From Pseudoclavibacter sp. RFBB5 (GTDB lineage Bacteria; Actinomycetota; Actinomycetes; Actinomycetales; Microbacteriaceae): a stretch of DNA of 64,000 nt. The stretch spans positions 51,099-115,098 of the forward strand of contig NZ_PSTZ01000002.1 in the NCBI RefSeq assembly GCF_002931555.1. The letters are read 5' to 3'. Position numbers and translations under genes: made by a program. Every line of letters begins with the position of its first letter. Position 1 is the stretch's first letter. The notes under the pieces are model-generated. The model saw only the letters and a program-made list of their open reading frames with translations. It ran no database searches and had not been told where the DNA came from. This document shows positions 1 through 8,891 of the stretch, in pieces.

Positions 1-48
1 GCCGGTCGTGACGCTGCGCAGTTGAATGCTTCCTCGCATCTGTCGGGA

Positions 49-64
49 ATGTTATCGATCACAT
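49..64. promoter_or_regulatory. Probable arabinose-regulator operator upstream of the LacI-type gene
   Basis: The 16-mer ATGTTATCGATCACAT is a near-perfect palindrome centred on ATCGAT. A closely matching palindrome lies just before araB at 1217-1232. LacI-family proteins bind such dyads with a central CG, so this copy is probably used for autoregulation. Binding is inferred; the dyad is seen. Confidence 0.7.
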
Positions 65-125
65 CCGGTGGGCGCAACCGTCAATCTGAATTGTTATTCG
101 GGCGGCGCAGCGTCGCGCGTGCGGG

Positions 126-131
126 CATAAT
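126..131 (+). promoter_or_regulatory. Likely -10 element of the LacI-type regulator (leaderless)
   Basis: CATAAT lies 6 bases before the ATG at 138, with no Shine-Dalgarno sequence between. This geometry puts the transcript start at or beside the start codon, as in leaderless actinobacterial mRNAs. I see no clear -35 box. Confidence 0.5.
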
Positions 132-137
132 TGCCGA

Positions 138-1145
138 ATGACGAGCGGACCTGTGGATGCGACGAAACCGAAGCGGGCTGCCAGCGTGTTCGACGTGGCC
201 CGGGCGGCGGGAGTCTCGCACCAGACCGTCTCGAGAGTGCTGAACGACCACTCGAGCGTGCGGCCCGCGACCAGGCAGAAAGTTCTCACCGCGATGGGCG
301 AGCTCAACTACCGCCCCAACCTCGCCGCGAGGGCACTTTCCTCGAAGCGGAGCCGGACACTCGGCGTCCTCTCGACCGCCAGCGGCGAGTACGGCCCGTC
401 CTCGAGCATCATCGCCATCACCGAGGCCGCACGAACGCGCGGATACACGACGATCGTCGAGCAGACGGACGGCCTCGATGTCGCGTCGATCGAGGAGGCG
501 CTGGGAAACCTGGCGAGCCTCAACGTCGAGGGCATCGTCGCCGTCGCGCCGCAGACCCCCTTGCTCGAGGTGCTCGGCAACATGACCTCGGGCATCCCGT
601 TCGTGACCCTGCAGACCTGGACGAGCGATGGGGGCGTCGATCTGGCCGAGGATCAGCTCGAAGGCGCGCGGGTCGCGACCGCGCACCTGCTCGACCTGGG
701 CCACGTCGACGTGGTGCACCTGGCCGGCCCCGGCGACTGGATCGATGCCACGTCCCGCCTCCGGGGCTTCCGCCTCGAGATGGAGTCTCGCGGACTGACG
801 CCCCGGCACGTCGACGCTCGGGACTGGTCCCCGGAAGCCGGCTACGCCGCTGCCGCCACCATCTTCGAGTCGAACGCGACGGCCGTCTTCTGCGCAAACG
901 ACCAGACTGCCCTCGGAGTGCTCCACGCCGCGCATGACGCCGGAGTCTCCGTGCCGGAGCAGCTCAGCGTCGTGGGGTTCGACGACATCCCCGAGGCCGC
1001 GCACTTCTGGCCCCCGCTGACCACCGTGCGCCAGCACTTCGCCGCGACGGGAGCCCAGTGCGTTGCCCGACTCCTCGACGGAGCCCAGGGCGCCCCGGAC
1101 GTGCTGCCGGAGCTCATCGTGCGCGCCTCGACCCGCCGACTGTAG
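138..1145 (+). CDS. LacI-family transcriptional regulator of the arabinose operon
   Basis: The protein has 335 residues. An N-terminal LacI helix-turn-helix is clear at about residues 15-40 (VFDVARAAGVSHQTVSRVLN), followed by the hinge region (YRPNLAARAL) and a periplasmic-binding-protein-like sensor domain ending with the usual FDDIPEA and PPLTTVRQ segments. It lies directly upstream of araB, araD and araA on the same strand, and near-identical palindromes precede both it and araB, so it is probably a sugar-responsive repressor of the ara operon and of itself. The effector (L-arabinose or a derivative) is inferred from context only. The ATG lacks a Shine-Dalgarno sequence and fits a leaderless start. 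Confidence 0.9.
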   Translation: MTSGPVDATKPKRAASVFDVARAAGVSHQTVSRVLNDHSSVRPATRQKVLTAMGELNYRPNLAARALSSKRSRTLGVLSTASGEYGPSSSIIAITEAARTRGYTTIVEQTDGLDVASIEEALGNLASLNVEGIVAVAPQTPLLEVLGNMTSGIPFVTLQTWTSDGGVDLAEDQLEGARVATAHLLDLGHVDVVHLAGPGDWIDATSRLRGFRLEMESRGLTPRHVDARDWSPEAGYAAAATIFESNATAVFCANDQTALGVLHAAHDAGVSVPEQLSVVGFDDIPEAAHFWPPLTTVRQHFAATGAQCVARLLDGAQGAPDVLPELIVRASTRRL

Positions 1146-1216
1146 CTCTGGAATCGGCGCACCCGCCCGCGCGCCTCGCCGACAGACTCGGGCTTGCGCA
1201 TCCCGGCTCCTCCGTG

Positions 1217-1232
1217 GTGTGATCGATCACAT
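1217..1232. promoter_or_regulatory. Operator before araB
   Basis: The core TGTGATCGATCACA (1218-1231) is a perfect 14-base palindrome, 33 bases before the araB start, and matches the site at 49-64. It is placed to block the araBDA promoter or initiation. It is the best candidate target for the adjacent LacI-type protein. Confidence 0.75.
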
Positions 1233-1264
1233 TACGTCCGGTCGAGCCAAAGGAGACCGCCAGG

Positions 1265-3067
1265 ATGAGCCATGCGACGAACTCGGAATCGCGCGCCAAC
1301 GACGCAGCCCACGCAGGGCCAGGCGAGCGCGACACCTACGTCATCGGCGTCGACTACGGCACCCTCTCGGGCCGTGCCGTCGTCGTTCGTGTGCGGGACG
1401 GCGCCGAGCTCGGCGTCGGCGAGCTGCCCTACCCGCATGCTGTGGTCGACAGCGTCCTCCCGGCAACCGGGGAGAAGCTCCCGCCCGAGTGGGCGCTGCA
1501 GGTGCCGAGCGACTATGTCGACGTGCTCAAGGTCGCCGTGCCCGCCGCCATCGCCGACGCGGGCATCAACCCGGCGGATGTCATCGGCATCGGCACCGAC
1601 TTCACGGCCTGCACGATGGTGCCGACACTCGCCGACGGCACGCCCCTCAACGAGGTCGCTGGCTTCGAGACGCGCCCCCACGCCTACGTGAAGCTGTGGA
1701 AGCACCACGCCGCGCAGCCCCACGCCGACCGCATCAACGAGCTCGCCGCACTCCGTGGTGAGACGTGGCTCGCCCGGTACGGCGGCCTCATCTCGAGCGA
1801 GTGGGAGTTCGCGAAGGGCCTCCAGCTCCTCGAGGAGGACCCCGAGGTGTACGCCGCCATGGATCACTGGGTCGAGGCGGCCGACTGGATCGTCTGGCAG
1901 CTGACGGGCACCTACATCCGCAACGCCTGCACCGCCGGCTACAAGGGCATCCTGCAGGACGGCGAGTACCCGAGCCGCGAGTTCCTCACCGCCCTCAACC
2001 CCGACTTCGCGGGCTTCGCGGACGAGAAGCTCGCGCACGAGATCGGCCAGCTCGGCGACGCCGCCGGCACGCTCTCGGCGGAGGCCGCAGCCTGGACCGG
2101 CCTGCCTGAAGGCATCGCGGTCGCGGTCGGCAACGTCGACGCGCACGTCACAGCCCCGGCCGCCGCGGCGACCGAACCCGGCCAGATGGTCGCCATCATG
2201 GGCACCTCCACCTGCCACGTCATGAGCTCCGACACCCTCGCCGAGGTGCCGGGGATGTGCGGGGTCGTGGACGGCGGCATCGTCGCGGGCCTCTACGGCT
2301 ACGAGGCCGGCCAGTCCGGCGTGGGCGACATCTTCGCCTGGTACGTCGAGAACCAGGTGCCAGCGCGCTACGAGCGGGCAGCGGCCGAACTCGGCGTCTC
2401 GGTGCACGAGCACCTCACGAACCTCGCGGCCACGCAGCCGGTCGGCGCGCACGGCCTCGTCGCCCTCGACTGGCACAGCGGCAACCGCTCGGTACTCGTC
2501 GACCACGAGCTCTCCGGCCTGCTCGTCGGGGCGACGCTCGCGACCAAGGCGGAGGACGTCTACCGTGCGCTGCTCGAGTCGACCGCGTTCGGGACGCGCA
2601 AGATCGTCGAGACCTTCAACGCCTCCGGGGTACCTGTCACCGAGTTCATCGCGGCCGGCGGCCTGCTCAAGAACGCGTTCCTCATGCAGACCTACAGCGA
2701 CATCCTCGGCATGCCGATCTCCACGATCGACAGCGCGCAGGGCCCGGCACTCGGCTCAGCCATCCACGCCGCGATCGCCGCAGGCGCGTACCCGGATGCG
2801 CGCGCAGCGGCCGCCGCCATGGGCCGGGTGACCCGCGCGCGGTACGTCCCGAACCCCGACGCCGTGGCCGCCTACAACGAGCTGTACGCCGAGTACGACC
2901 TGCTGCACGACCACTTCGGGCGGGGCGCGAACCAGGTCATGAAGCGCCTCAAGCGCCGCCGCCGCGAGGCGCTCGCCGACGGATCGACAGCCGAGGCAGC
3001 CGCATCCACATCCACAGCAGACGCAGCCGCATCCGTTCCCGCAACCCACGAGGAGGTCAGCGCGTGA
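1265..3067 (+). CDS. araB: Ribulokinase
   Basis: The protein has 600 residues and phosphorylates L-ribulose to L-ribulose 5-phosphate in arabinose breakdown. FGGY-kinase features are visible: an N-terminal phosphate-binding motif (VIGVDYGTLSGRAVVV) near residue 26, the AraB-type GIGTDFTACTMVP segment near residue 110, and the C-terminal ATP-binding GGLLKN segment near residue 460. An AAAGGAG ribosome site precedes the ATG. The last 35 or so residues are Ala/Ser/Thr-rich and repetitive and fall outside the kinase fold, making the protein longer than the usual 550-570. The stop overlaps the araD GTG by 4 bases. Confidence 0.95.
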   Translation: MSHATNSESRANDAAHAGPGERDTYVIGVDYGTLSGRAVVVRVRDGAELGVGELPYPHAVVDSVLPATGEKLPPEWALQVPSDYVDVLKVAVPAAIADAGINPADVIGIGTDFTACTMVPTLADGTPLNEVAGFETRPHAYVKLWKHHAAQPHADRINELAALRGETWLARYGGLISSEWEFAKGLQLLEEDPEVYAAMDHWVEAADWIVWQLTGTYIRNACTAGYKGILQDGEYPSREFLTALNPDFAGFADEKLAHEIGQLGDAAGTLSAEAAAWTGLPEGIAVAVGNVDAHVTAPAAAATEPGQMVAIMGTSTCHVMSSDTLAEVPGMCGVVDGGIVAGLYGYEAGQSGVGDIFAWYVENQVPARYERAAAELGVSVHEHLTNLAATQPVGAHGLVALDWHSGNRSVLVDHELSGLLVGATLATKAEDVYRALLESTAFGTRKIVETFNASGVPVTEFIAAGGLLKNAFLMQTYSDILGMPISTIDSAQGPALGSAIHAAIAAGAYPDARAAAAAMGRVTRARYVPNPDAVAAYNELYAEYDLLHDHFGRGANQVMKRLKRRRREALADGSTAEAAASTSTADAAASVPATHEEVSA

Positions 3068-3786
3068 GCATCACGACTCAGACCATCACAGCCGAAGTGC
3101 AGGCGAGCATCGACACCATCCGCGCCGAGGTCGCCGCCCTGCACGACGAGCTCGTGCGCTACGGGCTCGTCGTCTGGACGGGCGGCAACATCTCCGGCCG
3201 GGTGCCGGGCACGGACCTGTTCGTCATCAAGCCGTCCGGCGTCAGCTACGACGACCTGGCCGCCGACAACATGATCCTCTGCACCCTCGACGGGCAGGTC
3301 GTCCCGGGCACGCCAGGCTCGGAGCGCTCCCCCTCGAGCGACACGGCGGCGCACGCGTACGTGTACCGCAACATGCCTGAGGTGGGCGGGGTCGTGCACA
3401 CGCATTCCGACTACGCGGTCGCGTGGGCGGCACGCGGCGAGCCCATCCCCTGCGTCATCACGGCCATGGCGGATGAGTTCGGCGGGGAGATCCCCGTCGG
3501 GCCGTTCGCGATCATCGGCGACGACTCGATCGGGCGCGGCATCGTCGAGACGCTGCGCGGGCACCGCTCGCGGGCCGTGCTCATGAAGAACCACGGCCCG
3601 TTCACGATCGGCAAGGACGCCCGCGACGCCGTGAAGGCCGCCGTCATGGTGGAGGACGTCGCCCGCACCGTGCACATCTCCCGCCAGCTCGGCAGCCCTG
3701 ACCCCATCCCCCAGCAGGCCGTCGACTCGCTGTTCGACCGCTACCAGAACGTCTACGGACAAGACCCGACAGGAGCCCTCAGTTGA
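3064..3786 (+). CDS. araD: L-ribulose-5-phosphate 4-epimerase
   Basis: The 240-residue product belongs to the class II aldolase/adducin family and converts L-ribulose 5-phosphate to D-xylulose 5-phosphate. Visible family features include the phosphate-binding GGNISGR segment, the KPSG segment, the [11 protein letters not shown] segment, and the metal-binding histidines in VVHTHSDYA. The GTG start overlaps the araB stop in GTGA, and the stop overlaps the araA start in TTGA, so all three genes look translationally coupled. The gene order B-D-A is common in actinobacteria. Confidence 0.94.
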   Translation: MSITTQTITAEVQASIDTIRAEVAALHDELVRYGLVVWTGGNISGRVPGTDLFVIKPSGVSYDDLAADNMILCTLDGQVVPGTPGSERSPSSDTAAHAYVYRNMPEVGGVVHTHSDYAVAWAARGEPIPCVITAMADEFGGEIPVGPFAIIGDDSIGRGIVETLRGHRSRAVLMKNHGPFTIGKDARDAVKAAVMVEDVARTVHISRQLGSPDPIPQQAVDSLFDRYQNVYGQDPTGALS

Positions 3787-5300
3787 GCGCACTCACCACT
3801 TCCTTCGACACGGCTGAGATCTGGTTCTTCACCGGCAGCCAGGGCCTCTACGGCGAGGAGACGCTGCGTCAGGTCGCCGAGCAGTCGCAGGCCATCGTCG
3901 AGACTCTCAACGAGTCGCCGAACACGCCCGTGAAGATCGTCTGGAAGCCGGTGCTCACCGACTCCGACGCCATCCGCCGCGCCGCGCTCGAGGTCAACTC
4001 GAACGACAACGTCATCGGCATCGTCGCGTGGATGCACACGTTCAGCCCCGCGAAGATGTGGATCCAGGGCCTCGACGCGCTCGCGAAGCCCCTCCTGCAC
4101 CTGCACACGCAGGCCAACGTGGAGCTGCCGTGGGCCGACATCGACTTCGACTTCATGAACCTCAACCAGGCGGCGCACGGCGACCGCGAGTTCGGGTACA
4201 TCCAGACGCGCCTCGGCATCCCCCGCAAGACGGTCGTCGGCCACGCGTCGAGCGCCAGCGTGACGCGGCAGATCGACAGCTGGTCGCGCGCCGCGGCCGC
4301 CTGGCAGGCGGTGCGCACCATGAAGCTCGCCCGCTTCGGCGACAACATGCGCTTCGTCGCCGTCACGGAGGGCGACAAGACGGAGGCCGAGCTGCGCTTC
4401 GGCGTGCAGGTCAACACGTGGGGCGTCAACGAGCTCGCCGACGCCGTCGCCGCGGTCGATGACGCGGCAGTGGATGCGCTGGTGGCCGAGTACGAGGAGC
4501 TGTACGACGTCGCCCCCGAGCTGCGTCTCGGCGCGGAGCGCCACCAGTCGCTGCGCGACGGCGCGGCCATCGAGCTTGGCCTGCGGTCGTTCCTCGAGGC
4601 TGGCGGTTTCAGCGCGTTCACGACGAGCTTCGAGGACCTCGGCGAGCTCAAGCAGCTCCCGGGCCTCGCCGTTCAGCGACTCATGGCGGAGGGCTACGGC
4701 TTCGGTGCCGAGGGCGACTGGAAGACGGCCATCCTCGTGCGGGCCGCGAACGTCATGGGCGCCGGCCTGCCCGGTGGCGCGAGCCTCATGGAGGACTACA
4801 CGTACGACCTCACGGAGGGCAGCGAGCTCATCCTGGGCGCGCACATGCTCGAGGTGAGCCCCTCGCTGACGACGGCCAAGCCGACCCTCGAGGTGCATCC
4901 GCTTGGCATCGGCGGCAAGGACGACCCGGTGCGCCTCGTCTTCACGGCCGACCCCGGCCCCGCGGTTGTTGTGGCCCTCAGCGACATGCGCGACCGGTTC
5001 CGCCTCGTTGCGAACGTCGTCGAGGTCGTGGAGCCCACCGCTCCCCTGCCGAAGCTGCCCGTCGGCCGCGCCGTGTGGAAGCCGGAGCCGTCGTTCGAGG
5101 TGTCGGCCGCTGCCTGGCTGACGGCGGGCGCCGCGCACCACACGGTCATGTCGACGGCCGTTGGCATCGACGTGTTCGAGGACTTCGCGACCATCGCGAA
5201 GACCGAGCTGCTGCGCATCGACGCCGACACCACCCTGCGCGAGTTCAGCAAGGAAGTGCGCTGGAACCAGGCCTACTACCGCCTCGCGCAGGGGCTGTAA
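3783..5300 (+). CDS. araA: L-arabinose isomerase
   Basis: The 505-residue enzyme isomerises L-arabinose to L-ribulose, the first step of the pathway. Family hallmarks are the N-terminal [11 protein letters not shown], the [12 protein letters not shown] segment, LLHLHTQ, the catalytic-region EGDWKTA, and the C-terminal ELLRIDADT. The length matches the family (about 500). Translation starts at a TTG overlapping the araD stop, so expression probably depends on coupling. No arabinose transporter is in view; uptake genes must lie left of the window or elsewhere. Confidence 0.95.
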   Translation: MSALTTSFDTAEIWFFTGSQGLYGEETLRQVAEQSQAIVETLNESPNTPVKIVWKPVLTDSDAIRRAALEVNSNDNVIGIVAWMHTFSPAKMWIQGLDALAKPLLHLHTQANVELPWADIDFDFMNLNQAAHGDREFGYIQTRLGIPRKTVVGHASSASVTRQIDSWSRAAAAWQAVRTMKLARFGDNMRFVAVTEGDKTEAELRFGVQVNTWGVNELADAVAAVDDAAVDALVAEYEELYDVAPELRLGAERHQSLRDGAAIELGLRSFLEAGGFSAFTTSFEDLGELKQLPGLAVQRLMAEGYGFGAEGDWKTAILVRAANVMGAGLPGGASLMEDYTYDLTEGSELILGAHMLEVSPSLTTAKPTLEVHPLGIGGKDDPVRLVFTADPGPAVVVALSDMRDRFRLVANVVEVVEPTAPLPKLPVGRAVWKPEPSFEVSAAAWLTAGAAHHTVMSTAVGIDVFEDFATIAKTELLRIDADTTLREFSKEVRWNQAYYRLAQGL

Positions 5301-5490
5301 GCAGGCCTCGATCCCCTGATCGGGTTGCCGCCGCTGCGCCTCCTTGTGGCGGCGGCAACCACACGATGGCCACGTGGTGGCGCCACTCTTCTTCGGAGAG
5401 GGCCAACGGCGCCACCCCGTGGCACCCTCTCCCCTGTCTCCCGCCGCCCCTCCGCGCCTCCTCCGCGCTCTATCCCTCTCCCGCGCAGGA

Positions 5491-5622
5491 CAGACCTGGG
5501 CCTCACGCATCCACTCCCCGCCACGCGGATGCGCAACCCCCAAGGTCTGCAGAGGGGCCGGGCTCAGACCTGGGGCTTCTGCAGCCAACTTGCGCGAAGC
5601 GGATGCGTGAGGCCCAGGTCTG
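5491..5622. repeat. Cluster of CAGACCT hairpin repeats downstream of araA
   Basis: Bases 5491-5512 and 5601-5622 form a perfect 22-base inverted repeat separated by 88 bases. The loop contains two further related copies (AGGTCTGCAGAGG near 5534 and CAGACCTGGGGC near 5565), so four half-elements are interleaved. A weaker relative is found at 17859-17916. The rest of the 5301-5718 gap (418 bases) shows no credible gene. The structure could act as a terminator for araA and the convergent fec operon, or be a REP-like repeat. Confidence 0.7.
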
Positions 5623-5718
5623 CAGAGGGCGGCACTGCGCAGGCTAGGCGCGGAGCAACAGCGGAACAGATGAGAACGGCAGAGGAGAACGGGAGAAGAA
5701 GAGCAGAGAGACCTGCCC

Positions 5719-6618
5719 CTACTCCGCCCACGCCCCTTCGCGGGGGATCACGAGCGGCGTGCCCGTCTCGGGGTCGTCGATGATGCGGCAGGGCAGCGAG
5801 AAGACGTCCTCGACGAGCCCCGCCGTGAGCACCTCGCCTGGCTTTCCCTGCGCGACGATCTCGCCGTCGCGCATGACCAGGAGGTGCGTCGCGAAGCGGG
5901 CCGCCTGGTTGAGGTCGTGCAGCACGGCGACGAGCGTGCGCCCCTCGCCGCGGAGCCGACGGAACAGCTCGAGCAGCTCGTACTGGTGGGAGATGTCGAG
6001 GAACGTCGTCGGCTCGTCGAGCAGCAGCACGGGCGCCTCCTGCGCGAGCGCCATGGCAACCCACACGCGCTGCCGCTGTCCACCGGACAGCTCGTCGACG
6101 AAGCGCGACGACAGCGCATCCACTCTCGTCGCGGCCATCGCCTCGGTCACGGCTCGCTCGTCGGCCGCCGACCATCGGTCGAACATGCCCTGGTGCGGGA
6201 ACCGGCCGCGCGCGACGAGGTCGGCGACGCGGATGCCCTCCGGGGCGAGCGACGTCTGCGGCAGCAGGCCGAGGCGTTTGGCGACGTCCTTCGTCTTGAG
6301 GGTGAAGATGTCGGTGCCGTCGAGCAGCACGCTGCCGTCGCTCGGCTTGAGCAAGCGCGCGAGGGCCTTCAGCAGCGTCGACTTACCGCACGCGTTCGGG
6401 CCGATGATGACCGTGAACGAGTGCGCGGGCACCTCGAAGTCGAGGCCCTCGATGATGCGCTGCTCGTCGTAGCCGACATGCACGGAACGGGCCCGCAGGT
6501 CGGCGGTGCCGGCAGCACTGGAGACACCCGCAGCGCTGGCAGCACCGACTGTGCTCGCAGCGGATGCGGCCGGCTTCGCCTGGGTGGTGTCCGGAACGGT
6601 GTGAGCTTCGATCGTCAT
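5719..6618 (-). CDS. Ferric-siderophore ABC transporter, ATP-binding protein
   Basis: The 299-residue product is a FecE/FepC-type ATPase that powers siderophore import with the two upstream permeases. An Ala-rich N-terminal stretch of about 40 residues precedes the domain. Walker A (GPNACGKST), the signature LSGGQRQRV, Walker B (VLLLDEPTTFLDI) and the H-loop (VLHDLNQA) are all intact. Its ATG overlaps the stop of the preceding permease in TGATG, so it is the last gene of the operon. Substrate identity (which siderophore) cannot be read from the sequence. Confidence 0.93.
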   Translation of the reverse strand: MTIEAHTVPDTTQAKPAASAASTVGAASAAGVSSAAGTADLRARSVHVGYDEQRIIEGLDFEVPAHSFTVIIGPNACGKSTLLKALARLLKPSDGSVLLDGTDIFTLKTKDVAKRLGLLPQTSLAPEGIRVADLVARGRFPHQGMFDRWSAADERAVTEAMAATRVDALSSRFVDELSGGQRQRVWVAMALAQEAPVLLLDEPTTFLDISHQYELLELFRRLRGEGRTLVAVLHDLNQAARFATHLLVMRDGEIVAQGKPGEVLTAGLVEDVFSLPCRIIDDPETGTPLVIPREGAWAE

Positions 6619-7769
6619 CACTGACGTCCCTTCTTCGTGGTCTGCTCGTGGACGAGCAGCCAGGCGAGGTAGATGCCGCCGACGCACACGGTGAGCACGC
6701 CGACGGGGAGGTCGACGAGCTGCGCGACGAGGTCGGCTGCCACCAGGAGGAGCGCGCCGACCAGCGCGGACGGGAGGAGCTGCAGGCTCGCGCTGTTCGT
6801 GAGGCGCCGCGCGATCTGCGGCGCGGCGAGGGAGATGAACGCGATGGGGCCGGCCGCGGCGGTGACCAGCGCCGTGAGGGCGACGCCGATGAGCGTCGAG
6901 AACGCGCGGGTCCGGTTCGCGTGCACGCCGAGCGACAGCGCCGCGTCGTCACCCACCTCGAGGGCCGCGAGCGGGCGGCCGAGAAACCCGCACCCGACGA
7001 TGAGGGCGGCGAAGATGAGCGTGGCCGGCAGCAGCTGCGCGTAGCCGAGGGCGCTGAGCGAGCCCGAGCCCCAGACGGCGGCGAGCATCGCCTCCTCCTG
7101 GCTGACCCTCATCATCATGAGCGAGTTCACGGAGGCGAGCATGGCGCTCGCCCCGATGCCCACGATGATCAGGCGGAACGGGCGGAGTCCCTTCCTATAC
7201 GCGAGCAGGTAGACGGCCAACGCGACGGCGGCCCCGCCCAGCAGAGCGCCCACCCCGATCGCGTAGTAGGAGGTCGAGCCGATCCACAGCATCACGATGA
7301 TCGCGCCCGTGTAGGAGCCAGTCGAGAAGCCGATGATGTCTGGGGAGCCAAGCGGGTTGCGGGTGATCGACTGGAAGATCGCGCCGCTCGCGCCGAGGGC
7401 GAGGCCCGCGAGCACGGCGAACAGGAACCGCGGGAGGCGCCACTCGAACACGACGAGCCGGTGCGCGCGCGACGCATCCGCGTCGAAGAGCGCCGCCAGC
7501 ACCTCGCCGGGCGAGAGTGCCAGCGTGCCGTAGCCGAGCGAGACGACGCCGAGGGCCAGGATGGCGACGACGATCGCGCCGCACACGATGACGGCGCGGC
7601 GGCGGTGCAGGTTCGAGAACCGGCCGAAGCGCACCGCGTAGGTGCGGTCGCCGAAGTCGATGCCACCAGTGGCTGGGCCACTCATCGGTCGGCGGGCTCC
7701 GCCGAGCGCAGCGCTTGTGAGGTTCGGCGCGGATGCGGTTCCTGGCTTCTCCTCGCGCGTCGCGGTCAC
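6618..7769 (-). CDS. FecCD-family siderophore permease (second subunit)
   Basis: The 383-residue protein has about 9-10 hydrophobic segments and the FecCD family hallmarks: LALGASGAIFQSITRNPLGSPD, the ATPase-coupling LSLG near VGDDAALSLGVHANR, and GPIAFISLAAPQIAR. The GTG chosen as start overlaps the stop of the upstream permease in GTGA; a start at an internal ATG (7685) would remove 28 residues of polar N-terminus. It pairs with the product of 7766-8884 to form the heterodimeric membrane channel. Confidence 0.9.
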   Translation of the reverse strand: MTATREEKPGTASAPNLTSAALGGARRPMSGPATGGIDFGDRTYAVRFGRFSNLHRRRAVIVCGAIVVAILALGVVSLGYGTLALSPGEVLAALFDADASRAHRLVVFEWRLPRFLFAVLAGLALGASGAIFQSITRNPLGSPDIIGFSTGSYTGAIIVMLWIGSTSYYAIGVGALLGGAAVALAVYLLAYRKGLRPFRLIIVGIGASAMLASVNSLMMMRVSQEEAMLAAVWGSGSLSALGYAQLLPATLIFAALIVGCGFLGRPLAALEVGDDAALSLGVHANRTRAFSTLIGVALTALVTAAAGPIAFISLAAPQIARRLTNSASLQLLPSALVGALLLVAADLVAQLVDLPVGVLTVCVGGIYLAWLLVHEQTTKKGRQ

Positions 7770-8884
7770 AGCCCGCTCACCTTCTTGCGGCGCACGAGCC
7801 CGATGAGCACGGGCGCGCCGATGATGGCCGTCACGAGCCCGACCCGCAGTTCGCCGGAGGGCAGCACGATGCGACCGAGAATGTCGGCGGCCAGCAGGAG
7901 GATCGGGGCTATGACGATCGACATGACGAGGATCCAGCGCTGGTCGGGGCCGACGAACCAGCGCACGACGTGCGGCACCATGAGGCCGACGAAGCCGATG
8001 GGGCCCGCGATCGCGACGGCCGTGCCGGCGAGCAGCGTCACGGCGATGACCACGAGCACTCTGGTCGAGCGGATGCGCACCCCGAGCGAGGCGGCGAGCT
8101 CGTCGCCGAGAGACAGGGCGTTGAGGGAGCGCGCGCAGAACAGCGCGAGCACCACGCCGATGAGGATGAGGGGCAGGCAGGTGAGGAGCACGTCCGTGGA
8201 CCGGCCGCCGATGGACCCGACGCCCCAGAAGCGGGTCACATTGAGGGCGTCGATGTTCTTCAGCACGATCGCCGAGGTGAACCCGCCCAGCACGGCGCTG
8301 ATCGCGACCCCCGCCAGGGTGAGGGTCAAGGGTGTCGCCGTGCCGCCGCCGACGGATCCCATGGCGTAGACGAGCATGGTCGCGAGGAACGCGCCGATGA
8401 GGGCGAACCACACGTACTGGCCGGGCGCGGTGAAGCCAAAGATGCCGACCGCGAGCGTCACGACGAAGCTCGCCCCGGCGTTGACGCCGAGGATGCCGGG
8501 GTCGGCGAGCGGGTTGCGGGTGAACGCCTGGATGAGGGCGCCGCACAGGCCGAGCGCGGGACCAACGACGAGCCCCACGACGGTGCGAGGGATGCGCAGG
8601 TCGAGCACCATGATGTGCTCCTCCGTCGCCCGCGAACCGAGGATGCTCTCCCAGACGACGTCGGGCGAGATGGCGCGGGCGCCCACGAAGATGCTCAGCG
8701 CGACCGTTCCGGCCAGCACCACGAGGGCGATGACCAGGGCCAGGGTGCGCTTCGCGTTACTGCTCGCCAGGCCGCTGCCACGAGCATCCAGGCCGCTACC
8801 GCGGGAATCCGGGCGGCTGCCGCGGGCGCCCGAGCTTGGACGAGGCCCTGCTGCCCGCGGCCCTGCAGTGCTGACTGCGACCAC
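7766..8884 (-). CDS. FecCD-family siderophore permease (first subunit)
   Basis: The 372-residue protein carries the same hallmarks as its partner: LGLCGALIQAFTRNPLADPGILG, the coupling segment LSLGDELAASLGVRIRSTR and GPIGFVGLMVPHVVR, with about 9-10 membrane spans. The start is uncertain: the GTG at 8884 follows the stop of the siderophore-interacting protein by a few bases, and the first 35 residues are polar and contain an imperfect repeat (SRGSGLDARGSGL). It is cotranscribed with the reductase and lipoprotein upstream. Confidence 0.88.
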   Translation of the reverse strand: MVAVSTAGPRAAGPRPSSGARGSRPDSRGSGLDARGSGLASSNAKRTLALVIALVVLAGTVALSIFVGARAISPDVVWESILGSRATEEHIMVLDLRIPRTVVGLVVGPALGLCGALIQAFTRNPLADPGILGVNAGASFVVTLAVGIFGFTAPGQYVWFALIGAFLATMLVYAMGSVGGGTATPLTLTLAGVAISAVLGGFTSAIVLKNIDALNVTRFWGVGSIGGRSTDVLLTCLPLILIGVVLALFCARSLNALSLGDELAASLGVRIRSTRVLVVIAVTLLAGTAVAIAGPIGFVGLMVPHVVRWFVGPDQRWILVMSIVIAPILLLAADILGRIVLPSGELRVGLVTAIIGAPVLIGLVRRKKVSGL

Positions 8885-8891
8885 GATGCGG

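Noticed and set aside
3753..5588. 611-residue open frame antisense to araA
   Set aside because: It mirrors the codon bias of araA, has no domain resemblance or ribosome site, and its residue composition (Arg/Gly/His/Val-rich) is typical of antisense frames in high-GC DNA.
5719..6687. Longer start for the siderophore ATPase at 6687
   Set aside because: It would read back through the end of the permease gene; the ATG at 6618 overlaps the permease stop as in the rest of the operon.
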